This document shows positions 53,888 to 63,645 of a stretch of DNA of 64,000 nt, one piece after another. The notes under the pieces were generated by a model. That model was not told the origin of the DNA. It did not search any database and was given only the letters and a program-made list of their open reading frames with translations. The number at the start of each line of letters is the position of its first letter. Position 1 is the stretch's first letter. Source of the DNA: Verrucomicrobiaceae bacterium (lineage in GTDB: Bacteria; Pseudomonadota; Gammaproteobacteria; Pseudomonadales; CAMLJR01); the NCBI GenBank assembly GCA_028293825.1, contig JAQGNY010000009.1:1-64000 (forward strand), in the 5' to 3' direction. A program made the position numbers and the translations under genes.

Positions 53888-56800
53888 TTGCCAGAACAGC
53901 GAAATTCCCGATCCTCTCCGCGTAGAAATTCCTCTTCGCAGCAACGCAGTAGCGGTCCGTTACCGGAATCGCTGCGGCCGTTGCGCGCGCAACTCGATAC
54001 CTGTCTGCAAAGCGATCGCTATCGCTTCTGGCAACAATTGCGCAAATTGCAGGACGCGATTAATCGCGGCGGCAATGTCGATGCGGAAATCGAAATTTTG
54101 CGCGCGCAATTAAAGGCGTCGTCCGATTTTGTCGCGCAGCGTTTGCAGCAGCGACCGACCATCGAATACGACAACGATTTGCCGATCAGCGCGCACCGTG
54201 CCGAAATCGCCGCTGCGATTCGTGATAATCAGGTGGTCGTCATTGCCGGTGAAACCGGTTCCGGCAAAACCACGCAATTGCCGAAAATTTGTTTGGAATT
54301 GGGGCGCGGTGCGCGCGGTTTAATCGGTCATACGCAGCCGCGACGTTTAGCGGCGCGCAGCGTTGCCGCGCGTATCGCCGATGAGCTGCATACGCCGCTC
54401 GGCGCCGCGGTCGGTTATCAGGTGCGCTTCAGCGATCAGGTGTCGGACGGCACGTTTATTAAATTGATGACCGACGGCATTTTGCTCGCGGAAATTCAGC
54501 AGGACCGTTTTCTCAATCGCTACGACACGTTGATTATCGATGAAGCGCACGAGCGCAGTTTAAATATCGATTTTCTGCTAGGTTATTTAAAACAATTACT
54601 GCCGAAGCGGCCCGATCTGAAAGTCATCATCACGTCAGCCACCATCGATGTGAAAACATTTTCCAAACATTTTACCGATGCGCCGATTATCGAAGTGGCG
54701 GGGCGCATGTTTCCGGTTGAAGTGCGTTATCGCGCCGTTGAAGAATTAGTCGCGGAGCCCGACTTATCCGCCGCCATCGAAGCGGCCTTGATTGAATTGG
54801 CCGCCGAGCGCGGTGGTTTGCAGGGCGACGTATTGGTGTTTTTGCCGGGCGAGCGCGAAATTCGCGAAGCCGCGCTGCAATTGCGCAAAAGCACATTGCC
54901 GCATCTTGAAGTGGTGCCGCTTTACGCGCGTTTAAGTTTGGCCGAACAGCAACGTGTATTCGACATCACTAAACGGCGCGGTACGCGCATCGTACTCACC
55001 ACCAATGTGGCTGAAACATCGTTGACGGTGCCCGGTATCCGCTACGTTATCGATAGCGGTTTGGCGCGCGTCAGTCGTTATAGTTTTCGTTCGAAATTGC
55101 AGCGTCTGCCGATCGAGCCGATTGCCAAGGCGAGTGCCGAGCAGCGCAAGGGTCGCTGTGGTCGTATCGGTCCGGGTATTTGCGTACGGTTATACGATGA
55201 GCAGGATTTTGCGCGGCGTCCCGAATTTGCCGATCCCGAAATTCTGCGCACTAATCTTGCGTCGGTTATTTTGCAATTGCTGACATTGCGACTGGGCGAA
55301 ATCGAAAACTTTCCGTTTGTCGAAGCGCCCGATAGTCGCCAGATCAGCGATGGTTTTTTATTGCTCGAAGAACTGGGCGCCGTACACGCGCGCAAAACGC
55401 TGACGACGACGGGGAAATTACTCGGCAGATTACCGGTCGATCCGCGTGTCGCGCGCATGTTGGTTGAAGCGCAGCAGCGTGGCAGTTTGCGCGAAGTATT
55501 GATTATCGCCAGCGCATTGAGCGTGCAAGATCCGCGCGAACGTCCCGCCGATAAACAACAAACGGCCGATGAAATGCACCGGCGCTTTCAACATCTGGAT
55601 TCCGATTTTCTCGCCTATGTGAATTTGTGGAATTATTTTGAAGAGCAGCGACAGGCGCTGAGTCAAAATCATTTGCGCAAATTATGCGAGCGCGAATTTT
55701 TGTCGTATCTGCGTCTGCGCGAATGGCGCGATGTGCATCATCAATTAAAACTCGCCTGCGCCGAATTGGGTTTTCGCGAAAGTTCGGACGAAACTAAAAC
55801 CGATGAAATTAATTACGAAGCAGTGCATCGCGCCGTGTTGTCGGGTTTACTCGCGCAGATTGCGACGCTGGATGAACAGCGTGAATTTCTCGGCACGCGC
55901 AATCGCAAATTGCGTATCTTTCCCGCCTCTTCGCAATTTAAAAAACCGCCAAAATGGATTGTTGCCGGCGAGATTGTCGAGACATCGCAAGTGTACGCAC
56001 GCTGCGTAGCGAAAATAGACCCAGCGTGGGTGCTCGGCATCAACGACGATTTGCTCAAGCGCAGTCACAGCGAGCCGCACTGGCACGCCAAGAGCGGTCG
56101 CGTGACGGCGCTGGAAACGGTCACGCTTTACGGCTTAATTATCAGCGACAAGCAGCGTGTGCATTTCGGAGAGATCGATCCGGTGCTGGCGCGCGAAATT
56201 TTTATTCGCAGTGCGTTGGTCGGCGGTGACTATCGCAGCGATGCCGAATTCCTTATCCATAATCGCCGCGTTATTGGCGCGATAGAAGAGCTGGAAGACA
56301 AAGCGCGTCGACGCGATATTCTCGCTGACGAAGAGGAGCTATTTCGTTTTTACGCCGAGCGTGTTCCCGGCGATATCGTTACTGCGCATCAGTTCGAGCA
56401 ATGGCGCAGGCGCGAGGAAAAAATTAATCCACGCCTATTATTTATCGATGCTGCGCGTTTAATGCGCCACGGTGCTGAAGCCATTACCGAAGCACAATTT
56501 CCCGATGAAATTGTCTGCGACGATTTAAGTTTCAAGCTCACTTACCATTTCGAACCGAATCATCCGCAGGACGGCGTTAATGTAATCGTACCGATTGGAT
56601 TATTGAATCGCGTGCCGATGTATCGCTTCGAGTGGTTGGTGCCAGGCCTATTGCGCGATAAATGCATTGCTCTGATTAAATCGCTGCCGAAAAATTTGCG
56701 GAAATTATTTGTGCCAGTGCCCGAGGCGGCGGATCGATTGCTGCCACATTTGCGCGCGCGCGATGCCTCTTTATTAGCGGCGTTGGGCGAAGCGATATTT

Positions 56801-57880
56801 ACCGTTTATCGCGAGCGTGTGCCAGACGATGCATGGCAATTGAATGAACTGGAAATATTTTACCGCGCTAATTTTCGCGTGCTCGATAGCGATGGTGCGT
56901 TGCTCGATCAGGATCGCGATCTTGCCGCGTTAAAGTTGCGTTTACGCGAACCGATGCAGCGCAGTCTGCAACAGGAGACATCGCGTGGTTTTCAGCGCGA
57001 TGCTTTACAACGCTGGGATTTTGGACGGCTGCCTGATACGTATCAGTTCGAGCAAGCAGGCGTGAAGATTACCGCGTATCCAGCACTGGTCGATCAAAAG
57101 GACAGCGTAGCAATTCGTTTGCTCGAGTCGCCTGCGATTGCAATGCAGCAATCGGAGCGCGGATTGATTCGCTTGCTGCAATTGCAGACCGGCGCGACAG
57201 TTAAATATTTACGCAAGGAATTATTGCGCGGCAATGGCGTGAATTTACAGCTTGCCGGCATCGAACAACGTCGTGACGATTGGCTCGATGAAGTTCTTGA
57301 AGCAACCTATCGAGAAATTTTTATTGTCGATCACGAATTGCCGCGTACTGAGGAAGAGTTCACGCAACTATTGCAGAACGGCCAAAGCGATATTGCCTCA
57401 GTCGCGCTGCGCTACGCGGCGACGGTTGAGAAAATTGCGCTGCATTATTCAAAAATCCGCACGCGCTTAAGGCAGGATAACCAACTTGCTTGGCTGCCAG
57501 CGCTTGAGGAAATTGAAGGGCAGTTGAAGTTATTGTTTATGCCGCGTTTTATAGCGGATACGCCGTGGCAATGGCTGCAGCAATATCCGCGCTATCTGCA
57601 AGCGATCGAGCAGCGCATCGATAAGTGGCGCGGATTTTTTTCACGCGACCGCGAATTGAGCCGTGATTTGATGCCGCTGCAAAAACAATTGATCGAGTTA
57701 ATCGCGCGGCAGCCGGATATTCTTCAACGCGCCGTGCTTGCACAACGCTATCGCTGGACATTGGAAGAATTGCGTATTTCTTTGTTCGCACAGACGTTGG
57801 GGACGTTGGAGCCGGTTTCTACAAAGCGCTTGCGCGAGCTGTGGTCGCAAGTATTGACGCAAACGGAGTCGATTCGTTGA
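53888..57880 (+). CDS. hrpA: ATP-dependent RNA helicase HrpA
   Basis: A 1,330-residue DEAH-box helicase. Walker A GETGSGKT is at 121-128, followed by the DEAH box in LIIDEAHERSLN (about 218-221) and the TSATID motif. Motif VI lies in a stretch with QRKGRCGRIGPG. The helicase-associated and OB-fold domains follow, and the long C-terminal DUF3418 region extends to the end. Length matches E. coli HrpA (1,300). The start codon is TTG at 53888. A TATAAT box lies at 53851-53856, though no good -35 box goes with it. Confidence 0.95.
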   Translation: MPEQRNSRSSPRRNSSSQQRSSGPLPESLRPLRAQLDTCLQSDRYRFWQQLRKLQDAINRGGNVDAEIEILRAQLKASSDFVAQRLQQRPTIEYDNDLPISAHRAEIAAAIRDNQVVVIAGETGSGKTTQLPKICLELGRGARGLIGHTQPRRLAARSVAARIADELHTPLGAAVGYQVRFSDQVSDGTFIKLMTDGILLAEIQQDRFLNRYDTLIIDEAHERSLNIDFLLGYLKQLLPKRPDLKVIITSATIDVKTFSKHFTDAPIIEVAGRMFPVEVRYRAVEELVAEPDLSAAIEAALIELAAERGGLQGDVLVFLPGEREIREAALQLRKSTLPHLEVVPLYARLSLAEQQRVFDITKRRGTRIVLTTNVAETSLTVPGIRYVIDSGLARVSRYSFRSKLQRLPIEPIAKASAEQRKGRCGRIGPGICVRLYDEQDFARRPEFADPEILRTNLASVILQLLTLRLGEIENFPFVEAPDSRQISDGFLLLEELGAVHARKTLTTTGKLLGRLPVDPRVARMLVEAQQRGSLREVLIIASALSVQDPRERPADKQQTADEMHRRFQHLDSDFLAYVNLWNYFEEQRQALSQNHLRKLCEREFLSYLRLREWRDVHHQLKLACAELGFRESSDETKTDEINYEAVHRAVLSGLLAQIATLDEQREFLGTRNRKLRIFPASSQFKKPPKWIVAGEIVETSQVYARCVAKIDPAWVLGINDDLLKRSHSEPHWHAKSGRVTALETVTLYGLIISDKQRVHFGEIDPVLAREIFIRSALVGGDYRSDAEFLIHNRRVIGAIEELEDKARRRDILADEEELFRFYAERVPGDIVTAHQFEQWRRREEKINPRLLFIDAARLMRHGAEAITEAQFPDEIVCDDLSFKLTYHFEPNHPQDGVNVIVPIGLLNRVPMYRFEWLVPGLLRDKCIALIKSLPKNLRKLFVPVPEAADRLLPHLRARDASLLAALGEAIFTVYRERVPDDAWQLNELEIFYRANFRVLDSDGALLDQDRDLAALKLRLREPMQRSLQQETSRGFQRDALQRWDFGRLPDTYQFEQAGVKITAYPALVDQKDSVAIRLLESPAIAMQQSERGLIRLLQLQTGATVKYLRKELLRGNGVNLQLAGIEQRRDDWLDEVLEATYREIFIVDHELPRTEEEFTQLLQNGQSDIASVALRYAATVEKIALHYSKIRTRLRQDNQLAWLPALEEIEGQLKLLFMPRFIADTPWQWLQQYPRYLQAIEQRIDKWRGFFSRDRELSRDLMPLQKQLIELIARQPDILQRAVLAQRYRWTLEELRISLFAQTLGTLEPVSTKRLRELWSQVLTQTESIR

Positions 57881-58091
57881 AATATGAAGCATTGTTACGT
57901 TCTCCAAAAAAACCTGTAACTCCGTTATAGTTCGGTCCATTACCTGCAGCAGTTCGATGCATTACAAACAACTAACAAACCCTCTGTATGAGTGGCGTTT
58001 GTTTTCGCGGCTCGTCCGCCAGCGCTCTTCGATGAGCGCGTTGTCCGCAATCGCGACAGTGACGGCGGATAATATTTGTGAGGAAGCAGCA

Positions 58092-58868
58092 TTGAAAAAA
58101 ATGATTCGCTCGTGGTCGCTGGCGGTTTTACTGTTGCCGTCACTGGCAGGCGCGGACGAAGCGCCAAGTGCCGTCAATCCTGATCCATGGGAAGGCTTCA
58201 ACCGCAAAATTTATGCATTCAATGATGTGGCGGATAGATATCTGTTAAAGCCTGTTGCCAAGGGCTATGACACGATTACGCCGCAGTTTTTGGAAGACGG
58301 CATTCACAACATTTTTTCGAACGTGGGCGAAGTCGGCAATGTGCTCAATAGCTTGCTGCAGGCGAAATTCAAGCATAGCGCCGAGGACACTGGCCGGTTG
58401 CTGATTAACAGCACAGTGGGCTTGCTCGGTTTTTTCGATGTCGCCAGTAAGATCGGTTTGGAAGTCCATGAAGAAGACTTCGGCCAAACCTTGGGTTATT
58501 GGGGCGTTAAGTCCGGCCCTTATGTGGTAATCCCATTGCTGGGGCCGCGCACGGTGCGCGATGCATTCGGTTCAGTGCCCGATGCTTATACTGATCCCAT
58601 CCCTTACGTAATCGACTATGTGCCAACCCGTAACGAAGTGTTGGGTGCCCGGGTGATTGATACGCGTGCGTCGCTATTAAACGCAGAAGAGCTGGTTACC
58701 GGAGATCGCTACATATTTTTGCGCGATGCCTATCTGCAGCGCCGCCAATTCTTGGTCAACGACGGTGTGGTGAGCGATAGCTTCGGTGAGGATGAGATTC
58801 CCGGCGAGCAACCTGCAGCAGCTGAGAGTCCCAAAGATGCAGACAAAGTAGAGAAGAAAGATCAATAA
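58092..58868 (+). CDS. mlaA: MlaA/VacJ-family outer-membrane phospholipid protein
   Basis: A 258-residue protein of the Mla lipid-asymmetry pathway, which removes misplaced phospholipids from the outer leaflet. Family motifs include DPWEGFNRKIYAFND, the LPPVxD-like core, FGQTLGYWGVKSGPYVVIPLLGP and the ILDxRA-type VIDTRASLL. The signal peptide (MKKMIRSWSLAVLLLPSLAGA) has no cysteine, so it is not a lipoprotein as in E. coli. TTG at 58092 is preceded by GAGGA and was preferred over the open frame from 57957. A long acidic-polar tail ends the protein. Other mla genes are not in this window. Confidence 0.92.
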   Translation: MKKMIRSWSLAVLLLPSLAGADEAPSAVNPDPWEGFNRKIYAFNDVADRYLLKPVAKGYDTITPQFLEDGIHNIFSNVGEVGNVLNSLLQAKFKHSAEDTGRLLINSTVGLLGFFDVASKIGLEVHEEDFGQTLGYWGVKSGPYVVIPLLGPRTVRDAFGSVPDAYTDPIPYVIDYVPTRNEVLGARVIDTRASLLNAEELVTGDRYIFLRDAYLQRRQFLVNDGVVSDSFGEDEIPGEQPAAAESPKDADKVEKKDQ

Positions 58869-58883
58869 GGCGCTTTAAAAGTT

Positions 58884-58913
58884 AGCCCGACAGTGGCTGT
58901 CGGGCTTTATAGA
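58884..58913 (+). terminator. Rho-independent terminator after mlaA
   Basis: AGCCCGACAG (58884-58893) and CTGTCGGGCT (58897-58906) form a perfect ten-pair stem with loop TGG, followed by TTAT and a T-rich stretch. It lies 16 bases after the mlaA stop and before the convergent PilZ gene. Confidence 0.88.
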
Positions 58914-58926
58914 TATTTGTTTTAGG

Positions 58927-59232
58927 CTATTCGTCGTGAATGGCGGTAAGTGACAGACCGAGTATAAATCCCGACGGATTGACCGGGTCGACGCGGACGA
59001 TCTCACCACTGGCGCGAAACGGCTGGTGTTTATCGCCATCCTGTTCAATGCGAATTTCGACCATCGTACCCAGGGCCAGCGCGCGGTCTGTCTGGATCAG
59101 CACGCCGGAACCGCTTAAATCCTTACAGCGAGCGACAAACTTTTCATTGCCAGCCTCGATCTCCACGGGCGTATTGATTTTCATACGAATGAAATTGCGC
59201 TTTTCGTTATAGGCTCGGTGCTCCGATACCAT
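58927..59232 (-). CDS. PilZ domain protein
   Basis: A 101-residue single PilZ domain, a c-di-GMP receptor fold. Both binding motifs are present: R12-x3-R16 (KRNFIRM) and DLSGSG at 38-43 (D/N-x-S-x-x-G). The open frame extends upstream to 59316, but ATG 59232, after GGAGGGG, is the natural start. It sits between mlaA and the divergent response regulator gene and is transcribed toward mlaA. Its output is unknown. Confidence 0.9.
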   Translation of the reverse strand: MVSEHRAYNEKRNFIRMKINTPVEIEAGNEKFVARCKDLSGSGVLIQTDRALALGTMVEIRIEQDGDKHQPFRASGEIVRVDPVNPSGFILGLSLTAIHDE

Positions 59233-59444
59233 CGCTGGCCCCTCCGGTCGTGTTGTTATGGTCAATGTAGCTAAGGATAGCCGGAGCCCGCTGGCTGCAC
59301 CAGTGATCCTTATCACAGCTGATCGATTGAGAGCCTCGACGATATGCTACTTGCAACGACTGCCTCAAGGGTTTAGCCTTGCCGCCTCGATTATTTTGTG
59401 CTCAGCCCACTCTATGTTGCAGGCGCTGTTAAAAGGTTATGGTC

Positions 59445-60623
59445 ATGGATCGTGAACGCCATCGTTTGCTGGTGATCGACGACGATGATGCGGTCCGCGA
59501 TAGCATGGCAGAGTACCTGCAAGAGCTGGGGTACCAAGTAGAGCAGGCCGCGAGCGGTCGGCGTGGTCTTGAGCTTTTTGAGCAAAATCCTCCCGAAGTG
59601 GTTCTGTTGGATCTCAAATTGCCGCAAATGGGCGGCCTTGAAGTGCTCAAAGCACTCAATCAACATCCCGCTAACATTCCGATCATCGTCATCTCCGGTT
59701 CCGGCGTGATGAACGATGTTGTGCAAGCATTGCGTTACGGCGCTAGCGATTATCTGGTCAAGCCGATTACCGATATGGAAATGCTGACGCACGCAGTATC
59801 GCGCGGCATTGAGCAAAATCGGTTGCGCCGAGAAAATCAGCTGTATAGCGAGCAATTGGAAGCAGCCAACCGCGATTTGCGGCAGAGCTTGAATGCATTG
59901 CAGCAGGATCAGCAAGCCGGTCGGCATGTGCAGCTCAAGATGTTCCCGGCTCGGCCTTTAACGATTGGCGATTACCACTTAAGCCACAGAATTTTCCCCT
60001 CGCTATTTCTTAGTGGCGACTTTGTTGATTACTTCACCGTCGGCGACAGTAAAGCGGTGTTTTTCATCGCTGATGTATCCGGCCATGGCGCTTCCTCAGC
60101 CTTTTTAACGGTACTGATGAAGAATCTATTCGCGCGCAAGCGCAGCGACTTCGGTCATTGGATGGATCGTACTATTCTTTCGCCCGCTGCCATGTTGGCG
60201 CAGGCGAACCGCGAGCTGTTGGCGACCGAAGTGGGAAAGCACGTAACTCTATGCGTTGCAGTGATGGATATCAGAGACAATACGCTGCTGTATTCGATCG
60301 CCGGCCATTTGCCCGCACCGATATTGTGGTCGCCAACAGGTTGTCATTATTTGAAGGGCGATAACCCGCCGGTAGGCTTGTTTGAGGATGCCGAATACAC
60401 GGAAGAGCGGCTAGACTTACCAAACGAATTCGCGCTGTCGTTGTTTTCGGATGGCATACTGGAAACAATTGAAGTGGACGGTCTACTTGCCAAGGAAAAA
60501 GCGCTGTTAGCCACGTTGGCGGAGGGCTTCAGCAGCATGGATGCGCTAATTGATGCACTGGGTTTACAGGGCGTCAAAGAGGCTCCGGATGATATTGCGG
60601 TACTGCTGGTTTCTAAAGGTTAA
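59445..60623 (+). CDS. Response regulator fused to PP2C-type phosphatase (SpoIIE-like)
   Basis: A 392-residue protein. The receiver domain (about 1-120) has D56 in VVLLDLKLP and K106 in YLVKP. A coiled linker (RRENQLYSEQLEAANRDLRQ) joins it to a PP2C/SpoIIE-type phosphatase domain with the metal aspartates visible in SGDFVDYF, ADVSGHG, FSDGILE and PDDIAVLLV. It probably dephosphorylates the STAS protein encoded next to it. ATG 59445 has AGG eight bases before it; ATG 59439 is an alternative. The gene order matches PA2798-PA2797 as I recall it in P. aeruginosa. Confidence 0.9.
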   Translation: MDRERHRLLVIDDDDAVRDSMAEYLQELGYQVEQAASGRRGLELFEQNPPEVVLLDLKLPQMGGLEVLKALNQHPANIPIIVISGSGVMNDVVQALRYGASDYLVKPITDMEMLTHAVSRGIEQNRLRRENQLYSEQLEAANRDLRQSLNALQQDQQAGRHVQLKMFPARPLTIGDYHLSHRIFPSLFLSGDFVDYFTVGDSKAVFFIADVSGHGASSAFLTVLMKNLFARKRSDFGHWMDRTILSPAAMLAQANRELLATEVGKHVTLCVAVMDIRDNTLLYSIAGHLPAPILWSPTGCHYLKGDNPPVGLFEDAEYTEERLDLPNEFALSLFSDGILETIEVDGLLAKEKALLATLAEGFSSMDALIDALGLQGVKEAPDDIAVLLVSKG

Positions 60624-60628
60624 ATTCA

Positions 60629-61114
60629 ATGCATACGGGTAAAATTCTCGTCGCCCAACAGGGCGGTGCATTTGTCATCAAGCTTTCGGGCGACGTACGC
60701 CTGACGTTTTGCAGCACGCTCGATGAGTTTTTCGACCGGATGTTTGCGGCGCCAAATTTTGCGAGTGTTATTATCGATTTGTGCGAGGCCGAAAATATCG
60801 ATAGCACCACACTAGGTCAGTTGGCCAAGGTCGCAATCACCGCCAAACGCACCCATCAGCTAATTCCTGTTGTTCTCTCTACTAATCCGAATATCACCCG
60901 AATTCTCACGTCGATGGGATTTGAGCGCGTATTCGATATTCGGGAGCAACGTCCGCAAACCGAGGAGCAGCTGCGAGAGTTGCCCGCAGTTGCAGATAGC
61001 GAAAATGTGGTGCGCGATAAAGTGTTGGATGCGCATCGGGTGTTAATGGGTATGAACGAGCAAAACCACGCGCAATTTCGTGAGCTCGTATGTGCATTGG
61101 AAGGGACGCGCTAG
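60629..61114 (+). CDS. STAS-domain anti-anti-sigma factor-like protein
   Basis: A 161-residue protein. The STAS domain (about 1-115) has the phosphorylation-site motif IDSTTLGQLAKVAITA, with S59 the likely phospho-acceptor. A C-terminal helical tail (LRELPAVADSENVVRDKVLDAH) extends past the usual domain end. It starts five bases after the response regulator-phosphatase, so the two are surely co-expressed. A dedicated anti-sigma kinase partner is not seen in this window. The stop overlaps the TerB-like gene's stop by four bases. Confidence 0.88.
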   Translation: MHTGKILVAQQGGAFVIKLSGDVRLTFCSTLDEFFDRMFAAPNFASVIIDLCEAENIDSTTLGQLAKVAITAKRTHQLIPVVLSTNPNITRILTSMGFERVFDIREQRPQTEEQLRELPAVADSENVVRDKVLDAHRVLMGMNEQNHAQFRELVCALEGTR

Positions 61115-61563
61115 CTCGCGTCCGGTGCGTTTAGTATTTCAAGTTTTGCTCTGATGTATTCCGAATGCGGCAAATAAATTAAATCTGCAATTTGCCGAAT
61201 CAAGTGATCTTCGTACTTATCAATATGGCGGTCAGCATTGGCCACACGCCATAACTCACAAACGAGTTTAAATTTTTCGGTGTCGCTGCATTGAGAATTG
61301 ATGACGCGGGTGAACTCGTACAACGATGTCGCCTTGGCGCTGGCATTCTCAGCTTCTTGCAATAATTCCTTCACCGCCGATTCTTCTAATCCGTAACAAT
61401 TGCCAACTGCCGCTATTATTGCGGCTTGTTCACGTGGATCGCGTGCGAAATCGGCTTTACTTAATTCGATTAAAAGAGCAGCAGCTGCAATCTGTAGCTG
61501 CTGCTCACTATGCGAATCTTGCTCTTCAAATTCAGAAAAAAATGCTTTTAATTTGCTTAACAT
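61111..61563 (-). CDS. TerB-like protein
   Basis: A 150-residue helical protein of the TerB / tellurite-resistance superfamily. Its core has AAAALLIELSKADFARDPRE, a later EFTRVINSQCS and the ELWRVANADRHIDKYEDHLIR segment, with acidic residues typical of the TerB metal site. Such proteins occur widely without tellurite resistance. It is convergent with the STAS gene and lies between it and tal. Confidence 0.8.
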   Translation of the reverse strand: MLSKLKAFFSEFEEQDSHSEQQLQIAAAALLIELSKADFARDPREQAAIIAAVGNCYGLEESAVKELLQEAENASAKATSLYEFTRVINSQCSDTEKFKLVCELWRVANADRHIDKYEDHLIRQIADLIYLPHSEYIRAKLEILNAPDAS

Positions 61564-61599
61564 GTCGTTGCTCTTTAAAGCGTCGCCTAAATGTAAGAT

Positions 61600-62556
61600 T
61601 CACAGTGATGCAGATAATATTTTTTCAAGCGCTTGTTGATCTTCGGCAAACTTGCGAATGCCCTCCGCTAACTTTTCCGTAGCCATTGCGTCTTGGTTAA
61701 AGGCGTAGCGGAAATTACTTTCGCTATCGTGTTGCGGAGTAATACGATCCCCAGTTTTAGCAGGATCTAATTTTCTTTCTAGCGTCTCATTGTCCGCTGC
61801 CAACTCTTGCAGCAGCTGTGGGCTAATAGTGAGGCGGTCGCATCCGGCCAACTGTTCTATTTCACCGATATTGCGAAAACTGGCGCCCATAACGATGGTG
61901 GCGTAATTATTCTGTTTAAAATAATTATAAATAGTCGTGACTGAAATCACTCCAGGGTCTTCTTGTGCGGGATATGCCTCTTTACCGGAGTTTTTCAAAT
62001 GCCAATCAAGAATGCGCCCTACAAAGGGAGAAATTAACGTCACGCCTGCGTCGGCACATGCAGCTGCCTGCGTGAAATTAAATAGGAGTGTTAGATTGCA
62101 ATTGATGTTTTCTTTTTCGAGAATTTCAGCGGCGCGAATGCCTTCCCAGGTGGATGCAATTTTAATCAAAATTCTCTCACGGCCAATATCGGCTTTTTGG
62201 TAAAGGTCGATTAATCGGCGTGCTTTTTCGATGATGGCGCGGGTATCAAATGAAAGCCGCGCGTCTACTTCAGTTGAAACTCGCCCTGGAATGATGCGAA
62301 GAATTTCACCGCCAATGGCGACAGCCAATTTATCGGCACAATTAATTAATTGTGCAGCGGTATCGCCAGATTGTTTTTTTGCCCAATCTGCTGATTGTTG
62401 TAAGAGCTGTTTATACGCGGGCAGCGCCGCCGCTTTCAATAAAAGAGAAGGGTTTGTGGTGGCATCGAGCGGTTGAAAACGTTTGATGGCTTCGATGTCG
62501 CCGCTATCAGCGACCACTGCAGTAAATTGCTTAAGCTGTTCCAGTTTGCTGGACAT
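61600..62556 (-). CDS. tal: Transaldolase
   Basis: A 318-residue pentose-phosphate-pathway enzyme that moves a dihydroxyacetone unit between sugar phosphates. The Schiff-base lysine is K132 in [12 protein letters not shown], the same position as in E. coli TalB. Other family motifs seen are [29 protein letters not shown] and [10 protein letters not shown]. Length matches TalB (317). It follows dusA in the same direction. Confidence 0.97.
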   Translation of the reverse strand: MSSKLEQLKQFTAVVADSGDIEAIKRFQPLDATTNPSLLLKAAALPAYKQLLQQSADWAKKQSGDTAAQLINCADKLAVAIGGEILRIIPGRVSTEVDARLSFDTRAIIEKARRLIDLYQKADIGRERILIKIASTWEGIRAAEILEKENINCNLTLLFNFTQAAACADAGVTLISPFVGRILDWHLKNSGKEAYPAQEDPGVISVTTIYNYFKQNNYATIVMGASFRNIGEIEQLAGCDRLTISPQLLQELAADNETLERKLDPAKTGDRITPQHDSESNFRYAFNQDAMATEKLAEGIRKFAEDQQALEKILSASL

Positions 62557-62610
62557 CGTTATACCTCAATATGCAAAGTAGCCAATAAGTGTGTCGCAAT
62601 GAAGCCATAG

Positions 62611-63645
62611 TTATCCGGGCTTAGCGACGCTATAAAACGCTGATTCACTGCGATTGTGCATGCTAGCCAGCGCCTCTTTCAAAACTTGGACACCAGCGCT
62701 CGTGCGCGGTGCCCGTTCACTTAAAATTCGCCGAAACTGTCTCGCCCCTGGTAATCCCTGATACAGCCCAAGAATATGTCGCGTAATCGCGTGTAATGTG
62801 GTGCCGTTTAACAATTGCTGTTCAATATACGGAATCAATTCATCGATAATTTGCTCGCGAGCTTTTGGAAGCGATGTATCGGCAAAAAAATCGCGATCAA
62901 TGGTGCTCAGCAAATAAGGCGTTTGATACGCGCTGCGACCGAGCATTACGCCATCGACGTTATCAAGGTGTGAATGACATGCATCTAAGGATTCGATGCC
63001 GCCATTAATCACAATCGTTAGGTCTGGAAACTCTTGTTTAAGTTGATATACATTTTCATATTGAAGTGGCGGTATTTCACGATTTTGCTTCGGGCTTAAT
63101 CCTTTTAGCCACGCTTTTCGCGCATGTACAATAAAAGTGTCGCATCCGGTTGATGCAATCGTATCGACAAATTGTGCCATGGCTTCGTAGCTGTCTTGAT
63201 CGTCAACGCCGATGCGATGCTTAACCGTCACGCGAATCGTGCAAGCGTCTTGCATTGCCTTAACGCAATCGGCGACGAGGGTCGGCTGCGTCATGAGGCA
63301 AGCGCCAAATGCGCCATTTTGAACGCGAGCAGAAGGGCAGCCGCAATTCAGGTTGACCTCGTCGTAACCAAATTTTTCTGCCAGATTCGCGCATTGCGCC
63401 AGCGCATTTGGATCGCTCCCGCCCAGCTGGAGTGCTAATGGATTTTCGCTTGGATCGAATTCGAGAAAGCGGTTGACGTCGCCATGCAGGAGCGCGCCAG
63501 TCGTAATCATTTCAGTGTAAAGCAGAGCATTTTTGCTCAAAAGCCGCCAAAAATAACGGCAGTGCTTGTCGCTCCAATCGAGCATCGGTGCAACGCAGAA
63601 GCGATGATAGGTATTTTTCATTGCAGGATTGTTGTTCATCGGCAA
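62611..63645 (-). CDS. dusA: tRNA-dihydrouridine synthase A
   Basis: A flavin enzyme that reduces uridine at positions 20/20a of tRNA. It has up to 344 residues; the start lies at one of three near methionines. Motifs include CVAPMLDWSDKHCRYFWRLL, the catalytic cysteine region NLNCGCPSARVQNGAFGACL, and VKHRIGVDD. The later VDGVMLGRSAYQTPYLL completes the FMN barrel. The N-terminal DWSDKHCRYFWR form is typical of DusA rather than DusB/DusC. Confidence 0.96.
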   Translation of the reverse strand: MPMNNNPAMKNTYHRFCVAPMLDWSDKHCRYFWRLLSKNALLYTEMITTGALLHGDVNRFLEFDPSENPLALQLGGSDPNALAQCANLAEKFGYDEVNLNCGCPSARVQNGAFGACLMTQPTLVADCVKAMQDACTIRVTVKHRIGVDDQDSYEAMAQFVDTIASTGCDTFIVHARKAWLKGLSPKQNREIPPLQYENVYQLKQEFPDLTIVINGGIESLDACHSHLDNVDGVMLGRSAYQTPYLLSTIDRDFFADTSLPKAREQIIDELIPYIEQQLLNGTTLHAITRHILGLYQGLPGARQFRRILSERAPRTSAGVQVLKEALASMHNRSESAFYSVAKPG

